Below are positions 7,720 through 19,796 of a stretch of 64,000 nt of DNA, piece by piece (position 1 is the stretch's first letter; every line of letters starts with the position of its first letter). The stretch is from Fulvimarina sp040239565 (GTDB lineage: Bacteria > Pseudomonadota > Alphaproteobacteria > Rhizobiales > Rhizobiaceae): assembly GCF_040239565.1 (NCBI RefSeq), contig NZ_JBEHWS010000010.1, positions 1 to 64,000 of the forward strand, given 5' to 3'. Position numbers and translations under genes: made by a program. Below the pieces are notes generated by a model. That model ran no database searches, was not told the DNA's origin, and was given only the letters and a program-made list of their open reading frames with translations.

Positions 7720-9276
7720 ATGAAACGGCTCTTGGCTGCCGCCATCGCGGCAATCGGACTTTTGACGACCGCACCCGCGAGCGCGCAGAGCGATCCGAAC
7801 GTGCTGCTCGTCGGCCAGATCGCCGAGCCGAAATCACTCGACCCCCAGGCCGTCACGGCCGTCAACGACTTTCGCATCCTGGTCAATCTCTATGACGGTC
7901 TCGTCCGCTTCAAGAAAGGCACTCTCGAAGTCGAACCGGCGCTTGCGACCGACTGGACCATCTCCGAGGATGGAACGACCTACACCTTCAATCTTCGCGA
8001 GGACGTCACCTTTCAGGACGGCACACCGTTCAACGCCGAAGCGGTGAAGTTCACCTTCGATCGGATGCTGAAGGACGACCACCCCTATCACGACACCGGC
8101 CCGTTCCCCCTCGCCTTCTTCTTCTCCACGGTCGATACGGTGACCGCCGTTGACGAGACCACGGTGGAATTCAAGCTGAAGGAGCCGTTCGCGCCGTTCC
8201 TGTCCAATCTCGCCTATCCGACCGGCCTCATCGTCTCGCCGGCCGCTGTTGAAGAGTATGGCGCCGATTTCGGGCGCAATCCGGTCGGCACGGGTGCCTT
8301 CAAATTCGAGGAATGGCAGGCCAATCAGCGGGTCGTCGTCACCAGCTTTTCGGACTACTGGGAAGGCGCGCCGGCCCTTCAGGCCGTAGTGTTCCGCCCA
8401 GTCGGCGACGCCAACACACGCGTCGCGGAGATGCTTTCCGGTGGTCTCGACTTGATGGTCGAGGTGCCGCCCGACAGCCTTCAGACCTTCGAGGACGACG
8501 CCAATTTCAAGGTCGACGAAGAGGCTGGACCGCATCTCTGGTTCCTGATCCTCAACACCAAGGAAGGCCCCTTCGCCGACAAGAAGGTTCGCCAGGCGGT
8601 GAACTACGCCATCGACAAGCAGGCGATCGTCGAGAACGTGTTGCAGGGTACGGCCGATGTCGCGGCAGGACCGATCCCCCCAGCCTTCGAATGGGCGAAT
8701 GATGGCTCCGTCGAGCCCTATCCGCATGATCCGGAAAAAGCGAAACAGCTCATCGCCGAAGCCGGTGCCGAAGGCGCCGATCTCACCTTCTATGTCGCCG
8801 AAGGCGGCTCCGGCATGCTCGATCCGGTGGCTATGGCAACGGCGATCCAGGCCGATCTCGCCGAGGTTGGCCTCAAGGCCAATATCGAGACCTACGAGTG
8901 GAACACCTTCCTCTCCAACGTGAATCCCGGTCTAGAAGGCAAGGCCGACATGGCGGAGATGGCCTGGATGACGAACGATCCGGACACCCTGCCCTTCCTC
9001 GCGCTGCGCTCCGACGCACTGCCCTCCGAAGGTGGCTTCAATTCCGGCTATTACTCGAACCCCGAGGTCGATGAGCTGCTCGAAAAGGCCCGCCGCACGA
9101 CCGATCAGGACGAGCGCGCCGAATTCTACAACCAGATTCAGAAGCTCGTGCACGACGACGCCCCCTGGGCCTTCGTCGCGAACTGGAAGCAGAACGCAGT
9201 AACCCGCGCAGAGGTGCAGGGCTTCTCGTTGGAGCCGAGCTTCCTCTTGATTCTAAAGGATGTCAGCAAGGGCTGA
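7720..9276 (+). CDS. Extracytoplasmic solute-binding protein, family 5 (peptide/nickel ABC type)
   Basis: The product is a 518-residue periplasmic binding protein of the DppA/OppA family. It has a Sec signal peptide (residues 1-23, ending ASAQ), the family core LDPQAVTAVNDF, YDGLVRF, FNAEAVKFTFDR and NPVGTGAFKFEEW, and a C-terminal region NSGYYSNPEVDELL. It should capture peptides or similar amphipathic solutes. No permease or ATPase genes are adjacent, so it is an orphan or relies on a transporter encoded elsewhere. AAGAGGAG 8 bases ahead supports ATG 7720. A longer reading frame from 7657 lacks such a site and would bury the signal peptide. Confidence 0.9.
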   Translation: MKRLLAAAIAAIGLLTTAPASAQSDPNVLLVGQIAEPKSLDPQAVTAVNDFRILVNLYDGLVRFKKGTLEVEPALATDWTISEDGTTYTFNLREDVTFQDGTPFNAEAVKFTFDRMLKDDHPYHDTGPFPLAFFFSTVDTVTAVDETTVEFKLKEPFAPFLSNLAYPTGLIVSPAAVEEYGADFGRNPVGTGAFKFEEWQANQRVVVTSFSDYWEGAPALQAVVFRPVGDANTRVAEMLSGGLDLMVEVPPDSLQTFEDDANFKVDEEAGPHLWFLILNTKEGPFADKKVRQAVNYAIDKQAIVENVLQGTADVAAGPIPPAFEWANDGSVEPYPHDPEKAKQLIAEAGAEGADLTFYVAEGGSGMLDPVAMATAIQADLAEVGLKANIETYEWNTFLSNVNPGLEGKADMAEMAWMTNDPDTLPFLALRSDALPSEGGFNSGYYSNPEVDELLEKARRTTDQDERAEFYNQIQKLVHDDAPWAFVANWKQNAVTRAEVQGFSLEPSFLLILKDVSKG

Positions 9277-9295
9277 GACGGATCGAGCCTTCATT

Positions 9296-9316
9296 CGCCG
9301 AGGTCTGACCTCGGCG
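9296..9316. terminator. Perfect palindrome after the binding-protein gene
   Basis: CGCCGAGGT and ACCTCGGCG (9296-9304 and 9308-9316) form a nine-pair stem with a three-base loop, 19 bases after the stop codon. The downstream sequence is only weakly T-rich, so termination is plausible but not certain. Confidence 0.5.
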
Positions 9317-9345
9317 ACGCTCCTCTAATTCTTCTAAACGCAGTG

Positions 9346-9367
9346 ACCTCGGGAAAGCGCCCGAGGT
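9346..9367. terminator. Palindrome beyond the mfd stop codon
   Basis: ACCTCGGG (9346-9353) and CCCGAGGT (9360-9367) pair perfectly around a six-base loop, 31 bases past the mfd stop. It shares the ACCTCGG core with the palindrome at 9296-9316, so it may act as the mfd-side half of a bidirectional terminator. It has no T-run. Confidence 0.4.
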
Positions 9368-9397
9368 TGTCCCTGATGGCTCAGGCTTCGACCAGCA

Positions 9398-12916
<3,519 letters not shown>

Positions 12917-13098
12917 CGGCTGGCGTCTTTATCGCGGATCGTAAGGGGAAGCTTTTCAGCGTGTCGCTTCAATGGCCCTTTGCGCCGCCCGGTTCAAGGG
13001 CAGATGCGTTGCCCTGCGTCATCGCAGTGCTGAAGGCCACCGCGCTCCGCCATCATCCTCGGGACGGGAGCGGAAGATGACGATTACCGGAGCGAGAC

Positions 13099-13419
13099 TC
13101 ACGCTCCCTTCTCTGCCAGCGAGAGGTCCTCAACGTCGAACCGCGTGTAGAACTCCTTGATCCGCCGAAACACAGGCGTGTCGTAATTGCCCGGCACCGG
13201 CTTCTCGCCCGAGACCCATTTGAAGATCTCCGGGTCTGGCGCCAGCATCAGCGCTTCGTAGCTGTCCATGTCGTCGTCGGAAAGCGTCGCGATCTCGGCA
13301 TCGGCGAAGCGGCCGAACACGAGGTCCATCTCCCGCGTACCGCGATGCCATGAGCGGAACAGTGCCTTTTTCCGGCGCGTGTCGAGATCCTCGGACGAGC
13401 GTACGGAACCGGTTTTCAT
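13099..13419 (-). CDS. sdhE: Succinate dehydrogenase assembly factor (FAD assembly factor)
   Basis: This 106-residue protein of the SdhE/Sdh5 family helps attach FAD covalently to the flavoprotein subunit of succinate dehydrogenase. The essential family motif RGTREMD is at about 26-32, followed by the usual helical stretch LMLAPDPEIFKWVSG. It lies 182 bases upstream of mfd in the same direction. As I recall, rhizobial genomes usually place recG beside this pair. Here recG is absent and the far side is a long gene-free stretch. Confidence 0.88.
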   Translation of the reverse strand: MKTGSVRSSEDLDTRRKKALFRSWHRGTREMDLVFGRFADAEIATLSDDDMDSYEALMLAPDPEIFKWVSGEKPVPGNYDTPVFRRIKEFYTRFDVEDLSLAEKGA

Positions 13420-14037
13420 GAGGCTGCCTTCGTCTTCATCTGGCGGGTCACCTCCAGATAAAGAGGATCGGGGAACAGCACAAATCCGCAGGTCGCCGCA
13501 GGCGAGACGCTTTCTTTCAGCTCGCGTCGAGACGCTCTCAAACGACCCTTGGGCTTTTCAGCGCGGCAAGCAGGTCCTCGCAAGAGGATTGGGCCGAGTT
13601 CCAGCGGCATACACCTGCAAAGCGGTCCGGAAAACTCTTCTACACCACTGTCCTCGAACGGCTCGTGTCCTGATCGACGCCTCGTGCGTCGGCTACCACA
13701 AGCGCCGCCCACCCAGCCGGACGCCTTATTGGTTGCAAGACACTCTCGCCCCTTTACAGCGCGAAAATCGCCTTACATGATCGACTAGACAGACGCCGCA
13801 AAGCGTTGCGATCGGTAGCGCTGCTGACTGGTTCACGTTTGGGAACTAACTTGAACCTTACGCGCTTCTAGAGCCGCGAAGCGCGCGGATGTACCCACGG
13901 CTGGATTTCGCCTACGTACTTCTCGTTTTACCGCGGTGGCTCTCAAAGGCGGCATGTGCAGAAGCTTAATAAGGCTTTACTAACGCTGCCGAAATCGAGA
14001 TAAGCCCGCGTACTTTAGTGAAGGTGACTGATCGCCC
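13420..14037. other. 618-base intergenic region
   Basis: This separates divergent sdhE and the response-regulator gene. The open frames within it have no recognisable motifs and no good ribosome sites, so I call none. The right half is AT-richer and should hold the promoters. A candidate extracytoplasmic-sigma (EcfG-like) -35, GGAAC, is at 13842-13846, with CGCT 16 bases later. Confidence 0.5.
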
Positions 14038-14493
14038 ATGACCATTGCCGCCCATCAGGAGTACAGCCTATCTGCTCCCGCGTCTCCGGGCGCGAGTGGA
14101 CACTCTGCTGATGCCAAGCCCCGTTCGCTCGATATCCTCATCGTCGAGGATGAAATCCTCATCGCAATGGACGTCGAACAGTCGGTCGAAGAGGCCGGGC
14201 ACAAGGTTATGGGTATCGAGACGACGGCGAGTTCCGCCGTCAAGGCCGTTGAGATGGCACGCCCCGATGTGGTGCTGATGGACCTCAAGCTCGCCGACGG
14301 CTCCTTCGGCGGGGATGCTGCCCGCGAAATCCTCCAGCGTTTCGGTATCCACTCGATCTTCATCAGCGGTAATCTCGATTCAGCGACACGCAGTCGACTG
14401 GCCGATCTCGAACCGATCGCGATGCTTTCCAAGCCATTCCGCGCCGAAGAGCTTCTCCAGGCGCTCAGGTCGGTCATGCAAACACAGAACTGA
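14038..14493 (+). CDS. Single-domain response regulator
   Basis: The 151-residue product has a variable N-terminal extension of about 30 residues and one CheY-like receiver domain. Acidic pocket residues Glu37, Asp38 and Glu39 (IVEDE), the phospho-acceptor Asp82 (VLMDLKLADG), Ser110 (FISGN) and Lys132 (LSKPF) are all in place. There is no output domain, so it must act by protein contact or by phosphate shuttling. The gene for an HWE sensor kinase starts 49 bases downstream, so the two are probably a cognate pair. In this class such pairs often feed the general stress response, which is an inference here. Confidence 0.9.
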   Translation: MTIAAHQEYSLSAPASPGASGHSADAKPRSLDILIVEDEILIAMDVEQSVEEAGHKVMGIETTASSAVKAVEMARPDVVLMDLKLADGSFGGDAAREILQRFGIHSIFISGNLDSATRSRLADLEPIAMLSKPFRAEELLQALRSVMQTQN

Positions 14494-14542
14494 CGTCTTT
14501 CGGGTCGGGTACAGACCCAGTGCCGAGTAGTGAGTAAGTGCG

Positions 14543-16825
14543 TTGGACGGCAAACCGAACCTGGCAGAAGATGAGTCGCCATCGGCCGATCGGCCGTCCC
14601 GGCATGTCTGGGACCTGACTCTTGCCCGTTCGATCCTTCTCGCAAGCCTTGTCGGAATCCTCATCGTCGTCGGCTTGAGCGCCGCAATTTGGCGGAGCCA
14701 GTGGGATCAGGCGATCGACAGGGCCAGCGCCGAAGCGCGTCGAACAGCGTTCTTCCTGTCTCAGCACGCGGAGCAGCTGTTCACCGTGACTGATCTCGCT
14801 CTCGAAAATGCGGTTCAGGTTGCCGATGAGGGCGACTGGGCAACGGTCGGGACCTCGCGTTCGGCCTATGAGCAGCTTGTCGCCCTGCGAAACGACATCG
14901 CCTATATCGACGACCTCTGGCTCAATGACGCCACCGGCGCGTTGCGGCTCACCAGTTTCAAATATCCGGCGCCACAAAGCAGCGCCGCCGACCGTGATGC
15001 TTTCAGGGCGCAAACCGAAAAGGACGCTGGTCTTTACGTCGGCGAGCGCATTACCGGGCGGGTGACTGCGAAGGGCACGTTCTTGATCTCGCGCCGGATC
15101 ACCAACGAGGCTGGCGAATTTGCCGGCACCGCCCTTGCCACGGTCGAACTTGGCTACTTCAACGACTACTGGCGCCAGCTCACGCTGTCGGATGGTATGC
15201 GGGTCACGATTTTCCGGGCCGAGGACATGGGTGTCCTGACCTCTTGGCCGGAGCTTGGATCGGTTCCTGCCGATATGGGCTCACTCGCCAAGCAAGTTGG
15301 CGAAGCGGACAAAGCCGGCGAAATTCAATTCGCTGAAGCGGATGACATGCGGTTCGGCTCTTATCAACGGGTCGGCGACAGGCCGGTTTATGTGCGCGTC
15401 ACCCAGTCGAGCAACGCGCTGGCGGAAGACTTCTGGAAGCGTTTCCGTCCGCTCGCCCTCTTCGCTGGCATCGGACTCCTGCCACTTCTCGCGCTGATGG
15501 TCGTCGCCTGGCGCATGGCGGTTTCCGCAGAGACCGCCCGCCTTCAGCTCGATCGCGAGGTGCGTCAGCGCACCTCCGATCTACGAGCCGAAACCCGTCT
15601 TCTCGACACGCTCAACCGGTCCGGCCTGTCACTCAGCGCCAAGCTCGATCAGGCGGGCATCGTCCAGATGGTCGTCGATTCCGCGACCGTTCTGTCGGGC
15701 GCCCGCTACGGTGCTTTCTTCTATCTCAAGAGCCAGCCGGACGGCGAACATCTCCGTCTCTACGTCCTCTCCGGAGCGAAGAAGGAAGACTTCGCCCGGT
15801 TCGCCGATCCGCGGGAAACAGCTGTCTTCGCGCCGACCTTCGTTGACAACCGCATCATCCGTTCGGACGACATCACGAACGATCCACGGTATGGGCGCGG
15901 CCTCGAAAACGGCGAACGGAATAAAAGCGAGGCTGCGGAGAGCGAGGACTATCCAGGCGGAATGCCACACGGTCACCTGCCGGTGCGCAGCTATCTGGCC
16001 GTTCCGGTGGTCAATTGGGAGGGCAAGGCGCACGGTGCCGTGCTTCTCGGCCATCCCGAGCCCGGTCGCTTCAGCAAACGCCATGAGGAGCTGATCCGGG
16101 GCCTTGCCGCCCAAGGCGCCATCGCGCTCGACAATGCCGGGCTCTTCGAGGAAGCCCAACGCGAGATCACGGCCCGCCGGGCAGCCGAGGATGAGCAGCG
16201 CATCCTGATCGACGAGCTGAACCACCGCGTGAAGAACATGCTCGCGACGATCAAGGCCGTCCTTAAGCTGTCATCGCGCTCAGCCTCGGATGTCACGTCT
16301 TTCACGGAGACCTTCGTCAACCGTCTCTCTTCGCTCGCCGCCACCCATACGATCCTCACAGAGGGCATGCGGCAATCGGCAGATCTGCGCGAGCTGATCG
16401 AGAACGAGGTCGCGCCCTTTGTCGCTAATACACATGAGGACGACGCGGGCGCGCGCGTCGTTCTCGATGGCCCCTCCGTCGAACTGCCGGCGACTATCGC
16501 GGTGCCCCTCGGCATGGGACTGCACGAACTTGTCACCAACGCCGTCAAATACGGCGCTCTCAGTGTCCCGGCAGGACGCCTGTCTATCGCTTGGTGGATT
16601 GTTGAGACGCCCGAGCACAGAACGCTCGAACTGCGCTGGCGAGAGAGAAACGGTCCGCCTGTCTCACCGCCTGATCGTAAGGGATTCGGCTCCCAGCTCC
16701 TGCAGCGCGTTCTGGTCGATCAGATCGGCGCCGAATGCGAGTTCGACTATGCTCGGCAAGGTCTATCGGCAATCATCCAGGTCGAATTGCCGGTGGTCTG
16801 TGCAAACGCGGACCAGTCCCAGTAG
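14543..16825 (+). CDS. HWE-family sensor histidine kinase with CACHE-like and GAF domains
   Basis: The 760-residue membrane kinase has a TM helix at about 27-50, an extracytoplasmic sensor of about 250 residues (CACHE/CHASE-like), TM2 at about 301-326, a coiled-coil linker, a GAF domain at about 345-535, then the kinase core. The phospho-acceptor is His561 in ELNHRVKN. HELVTNAVKYGAL at about 661-673 and LRWRERNGPP near 698 are the H and WxE hallmarks of HWE kinases. The start is TTG 14543, as no in-frame ATG or GTG lies near. It follows a receiver-only regulator and is presumably its kinase. Confidence 0.92.
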   Translation: MDGKPNLAEDESPSADRPSRHVWDLTLARSILLASLVGILIVVGLSAAIWRSQWDQAIDRASAEARRTAFFLSQHAEQLFTVTDLALENAVQVADEGDWATVGTSRSAYEQLVALRNDIAYIDDLWLNDATGALRLTSFKYPAPQSSAADRDAFRAQTEKDAGLYVGERITGRVTAKGTFLISRRITNEAGEFAGTALATVELGYFNDYWRQLTLSDGMRVTIFRAEDMGVLTSWPELGSVPADMGSLAKQVGEADKAGEIQFAEADDMRFGSYQRVGDRPVYVRVTQSSNALAEDFWKRFRPLALFAGIGLLPLLALMVVAWRMAVSAETARLQLDREVRQRTSDLRAETRLLDTLNRSGLSLSAKLDQAGIVQMVVDSATVLSGARYGAFFYLKSQPDGEHLRLYVLSGAKKEDFARFADPRETAVFAPTFVDNRIIRSDDITNDPRYGRGLENGERNKSEAAESEDYPGGMPHGHLPVRSYLAVPVVNWEGKAHGAVLLGHPEPGRFSKRHEELIRGLAAQGAIALDNAGLFEEAQREITARRAAEDEQRILIDELNHRVKNMLATIKAVLKLSSRSASDVTSFTETFVNRLSSLAATHTILTEGMRQSADLRELIENEVAPFVANTHEDDAGARVVLDGPSVELPATIAVPLGMGLHELVTNAVKYGALSVPAGRLSIAWWIVETPEHRTLELRWRERNGPPVSPPDRKGFGSQLLQRVLVDQIGAECEFDYARQGLSAIIQVELPVVCANADQSQ

Positions 16826-16997
16826 CGTTAAGTGGATCGTCGAGTGACCCCGGCTCCTGTTCAGAGACAGGAAGTCGTTCACCGCCTTGTGGACGATGAA
16901 CTGTTTTGTCCGGAGCTATCAATCGGCTTCCATCCGCAATCTTCCTTCGCCGATCACTTATGCTTCGGTGATCGGCAATTTTCAGACAGTGGATCTT

Positions 16998-17405
16998 TTA
17001 CCGCAATATGTGGACGGCGCACGGAGTGCTTCGCGTGACCCGGCCGGCCGTTGAGCCCAGGAACCAGTCTCTCACGCCAGGTTTATGGGAGCGGATGACG
17101 ATGAGATCGTAGTTTCCCTCCTTCGCAGTCGAAATGATTCTGGCAGGCGGTTCACCGATGAAGGTTTTGACTTCGATATCGTCGAAGTCTTTCAAGATCT
17201 TCGCGAGCGCTTTCTTCGTCTTGTCGCTCGAGCGTTCGTAGACTTCTCCACCAACCTCAGCCACGACATAGTTGGGAATTCGGTTGATGACTGAGATTAC
17301 GTGAATGATCGCGCCTTCGTCCGCAAGTGCTCGAGCGGCTGCGAGGGATTCCGAGGCAGCATCGAGATGATCGGGGGCAATCGCAATGAGAATCTTTTTG
17401 TACAT
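16998..17405 (-). CDS. Universal stress protein (UspA domain)
   Basis: The 135-residue single UspA-domain protein begins MYKKILIAIAPD and ends with PGVRDWFLGSTAGRV-TRSTPCAVHIL, the nucleotide-loop region of the family. The glycine that usually opens the G-2x-G-9x-G motif reads Arg-Ser here, so ATP binding may be altered. AAGGAGTCCCAC immediately precedes ATG 17405, which decides the start against a long upstream frame. It converges with the sensor kinase gene. Its upstream region is the 1-kb palindrome-rich gap. Confidence 0.88.
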   Translation of the reverse strand: MYKKILIAIAPDHLDAASESLAAARALADEGAIIHVISVINRIPNYVVAEVGGEVYERSSDKTKKALAKILKDFDDIEVKTFIGEPPARIISTAKEGNYDLIVIRSHKPGVRDWFLGSTAGRVTRSTPCAVHILR

Positions 17406-17976
17406 GTGGGACTCCTTGTTCGGACGGAAGTGTCCTCCCTGATTTAGGTCGTGCCGGTCAAGTCGCGGTTTTCCGCCGGCGGCCCCATGTTTGACCGGCG
17501 AAGCGCTTCTCTTCGTCAGCGATCCTGCAAAATCAGCCTGTTGCCCGATAATTGAAGAAAATCGCCTTGGGCAGCGCCGCGCGAACCGACAGTCCCAAAA
17601 CACCGACGCGCTCGACAGGAGGGAAAGCTCGGGCCGGGCCACAGTATTGATGATCGGGGTGAAAGACCGGACCTGGAGCCCGGTTTCATTTGCGTTGAGA
17701 CTTTAAACCAACTCGGCACCGTAGCTCGAGCTGTTGGCGGAGTTTTCTTTTCGCCATCCAAGCCTTTGTGTGCGCACGGCCGCCATTCCGCCTACCGCTT
17801 AATCTCGCCGTCGTCAGCGATCGCGCACCTGATCTTCCTCAACCGTCATCCCACCAAACTAAAAACCTTATCCCCGCCCTCTGAACCACCCGCATAATCC
17901 CCCTCGCCACGCAGCCAGAGGGCACGGGTGATCGCCGGGATCGCTTCGGGTGCATGGCTTGCGGGTCTGCGGCGGT

Positions 17977-17993
17977 GTTCCTTCCGGAGGAAC
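17977..17993. repeat. Small perfect inverted repeat
   Basis: GTTCCT (17977-17982) and AGGAAC (17988-17993) pair around TCCGG. It is the first of several hairpins in the gene-free region. Confidence 0.5.
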
Positions 17994-18151
17994 AGCGTCC
18001 CGGACGCCTCGCGGCTCCGTTGGTCCCTCGCGTATTACGGCGCGGGTGCGGATCGGTCCGCTTGAACGGGAGGCCGGCAAGGCTCCCCGTGAAGCACCAA
18101 CAGCCGCCGATGGTTTGGGCCAAGCCCGACGTGGAACCTCAAGCTGGCATC

Positions 18152-18187
18152 CCCCGCCTCGGCAACGAGGCCGGCGTGCTGGCGGGG
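18152..18187. other. Nested GC hairpin with a GCAA tetraloop
   Basis: GCCTCG (18156-18161) and CGAGGC (18166-18171) close a GCAA loop, the GNRA type favoured in structured RNAs. An alternative or outer pairing joins CCCCGCC (18152-18158) to GGCGGGG (18181-18187). Confidence 0.45.
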
Positions 18188-18245
18188 CGAAGCATCGGGC
18201 AAAGCGGGAACGATCGGCGAAGCGAGCGCGACAAATCCCGTGCGG

Positions 18246-18299
18246 AGCGCCGGAGGTGAGCCGCATACAAAACGTTTCGGAGGGCTCGCCTCCGGCGCT
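18246..18299. repeat. 17-bp inverted repeat with 20-base loop
   Basis: Positions 18246-18262 pair with 18283-18299 over 17 positions, 16 Watson-Crick and one G-U. No T-run follows on either strand. It is too long and GC-rich to be expected by chance and lies 111 bases beyond the murA stop. Confidence 0.7.
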
Positions 18300-18409
18300 T
18301 CGCCGCCCTCATCGGGTGGCGCAATACCGAAAGCTCTCAACGCCCCGGCAGCGAAAGCGGCGCGGGAACGCCGAGCCATGTCCGCGATGAGGCCTGAACC
18401 GCGGAAGGA

Positions 18410-19699
18410 TTAGCCGGAGATGCGGTCGATATCAGCACCGCAGGCGGTCAGTTTTTCTTCGAGCCGTTCGAAGCCGCGGTCGAGATGATAGACGCGATGA
18501 ACCTCGGTCTCACCCTCCGCCACCAGTCCGGCGATCACGAGCGAAACGGAGGCGCGCAGATCGGTCGCCATGACCGGTGCGCCTTTCAGCGTCGGGACAC
18601 CTTCGACGGTCGCCGTCTGGCCGGACAACGAAATTTTCGCGCCGAGCCGGGCAAGCTCCTGCACATGCATGAAGCGATTTTCAAAGATCGTCTCGGTGAT
18701 ATGCGAGATGCCCTCGGCCCGGGTCATGAGCCCCATGAACTGGGCCTGGAGATCGGTCGGGAAGCCGGGGAACGGATCGGTGACGACATCGACGGGGTGA
18801 ATGCCGCCACCATTGCGCGTCACGCGGATGCCGTCTTGGGTATCCTCGACGCTCGCGCCGGCGTTCCGCAGGGCATCGAGCGCCGTATCGAGAAGGTGGG
18901 CACGGGTGTTGGTCAGCCTCACCTCGCCGCCGGTCATTGCGACGGCCATCGCGTATGTGCCGGTCTCGATCCGGTCGGGCAGCACCGAATGGCGTGCGCC
19001 GGAGAGTTGGGAGACGCCGGTGATCGTAATGGTCTGGCTTCCGGCACCCTCGATCTTCGCGCCCATGGCGTTGAGACAGTTGGCAAGATCGACGACTTCA
19101 GGTTCGCGCGCGGCGTTTTCGAGCACGGTTTCGCCCTTGGCAAGGCTTGCCGCCATCATCAGCACATGGGTCGCGCCGACGGAGACCTTGGGGAAAACGT
19201 ACCGGTCACCGACGAGGCCGCCCTTGGCCTCGGCAATCGCGTACCCGCCCTCGATATCGATTTTGGCACCGAGCTTGCGCAGGCCGTCGATGAAGAGGTC
19301 CACCGGCCGTGTGCCAATCGCGCAACCACCCGGCAGCGAGACCTTCGCCTTGCCCATACGCGCCAGCAGCGGGCCGATGACCCAGAAGCTCGCACGCATC
19401 TTCGAGACGAGCTCATAAGGCGCGACCGTATCGACGATGTTGCGGGCGCTGAAATGGATGGTACGGCCGGTGGCGGCGCTCTGCCCGGCGCGTTTACCGG
19501 CCACGGTGTAGTCCACGCCGTGATTGGTGAGGATGCGGATCAGCTGCTCGACATCGGCGAGATGCGGCACGTTTTCGAGCGTCAGCTGGTCGTCCGTCAG
19601 CAGCGCGGAAATCATCAGCGGAAGAGCTGCGTTCTTGGCACCCGAGATGGGAATCGTCCCGTTGAGCGCGTTTCCGCCGCGTATGCGAATTCGGTCCAT
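18410..19699 (-). CDS. murA: UDP-N-acetylglucosamine 1-carboxyvinyltransferase
   Basis: The 429-residue product catalyses the first committed step of peptidoglycan synthesis, transferring enolpyruvate from PEP to UDP-GlcNAc. Lys22-Asn23 (ISGAKNAALP), the active-site loop PGGCAIGTRPVDL with catalytic Cys126, and the final domain-swapping repeats are present. Length and order match the family throughout. A cysteine at this position predicts fosfomycin sensitivity unless other resistance exists. It is the last gene of the minus-strand cluster that begins at trpF, and the gap to the small membrane gene upstream is about 100 bases. Confidence 0.97.
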   Translation of the reverse strand: MDRIRIRGGNALNGTIPISGAKNAALPLMISALLTDDQLTLENVPHLADVEQLIRILTNHGVDYTVAGKRAGQSAATGRTIHFSARNIVDTVAPYELVSKMRASFWVIGPLLARMGKAKVSLPGGCAIGTRPVDLFIDGLRKLGAKIDIEGGYAIAEAKGGLVGDRYVFPKVSVGATHVLMMAASLAKGETVLENAAREPEVVDLANCLNAMGAKIEGAGSQTITITGVSQLSGARHSVLPDRIETGTYAMAVAMTGGEVRLTNTRAHLLDTALDALRNAGASVEDTQDGIRVTRNGGGIHPVDVVTDPFPGFPTDLQAQFMGLMTRAEGISHITETIFENRFMHVQELARLGAKISLSGQTATVEGVPTLKGAPVMATDLRASVSLVIAGLVAEGETEVHRVYHLDRGFERLEEKLTACGADIDRISG

Positions 19700-19796
19700 G
19701 TGTCGGTTCAGCCCACAAAAAGTCGAGGAATGATCAAATCCAGCGGTTCCTACACCAGCGCCGGAGGGATCACAAACATTCGGTCATGTCATGGTT

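Larger units (their letters stand above)
17406..18409. other. 1-kb gene-free region rich in inverted repeats
   Basis: None of the open frames here on either strand has a recognisable motif, a ribosome site or plausible composition, so I call no gene. From about 17870 to 18400 the sequence is unusually rich in GC-stem hairpins, some listed separately. It lies 3' of murA and 5' of the stress-protein gene, so it could hold a structured RNA, a repeat element or a long leader. Confidence 0.55.

Noticed and set aside
13268..13780. 170-codon frame upstream and antisense of sdhE
   Set aside because: It starts inside sdhE on the opposite strand and its extension resembles no family.
17868..18390. Several 100-146 codon frames in the palindrome-rich region
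   Set aside because: Frames occur on both strands at once, are rich in Arg, Pro, Ser and Gly, and show no motif or ribosome site. A non-coding explanation is simpler.
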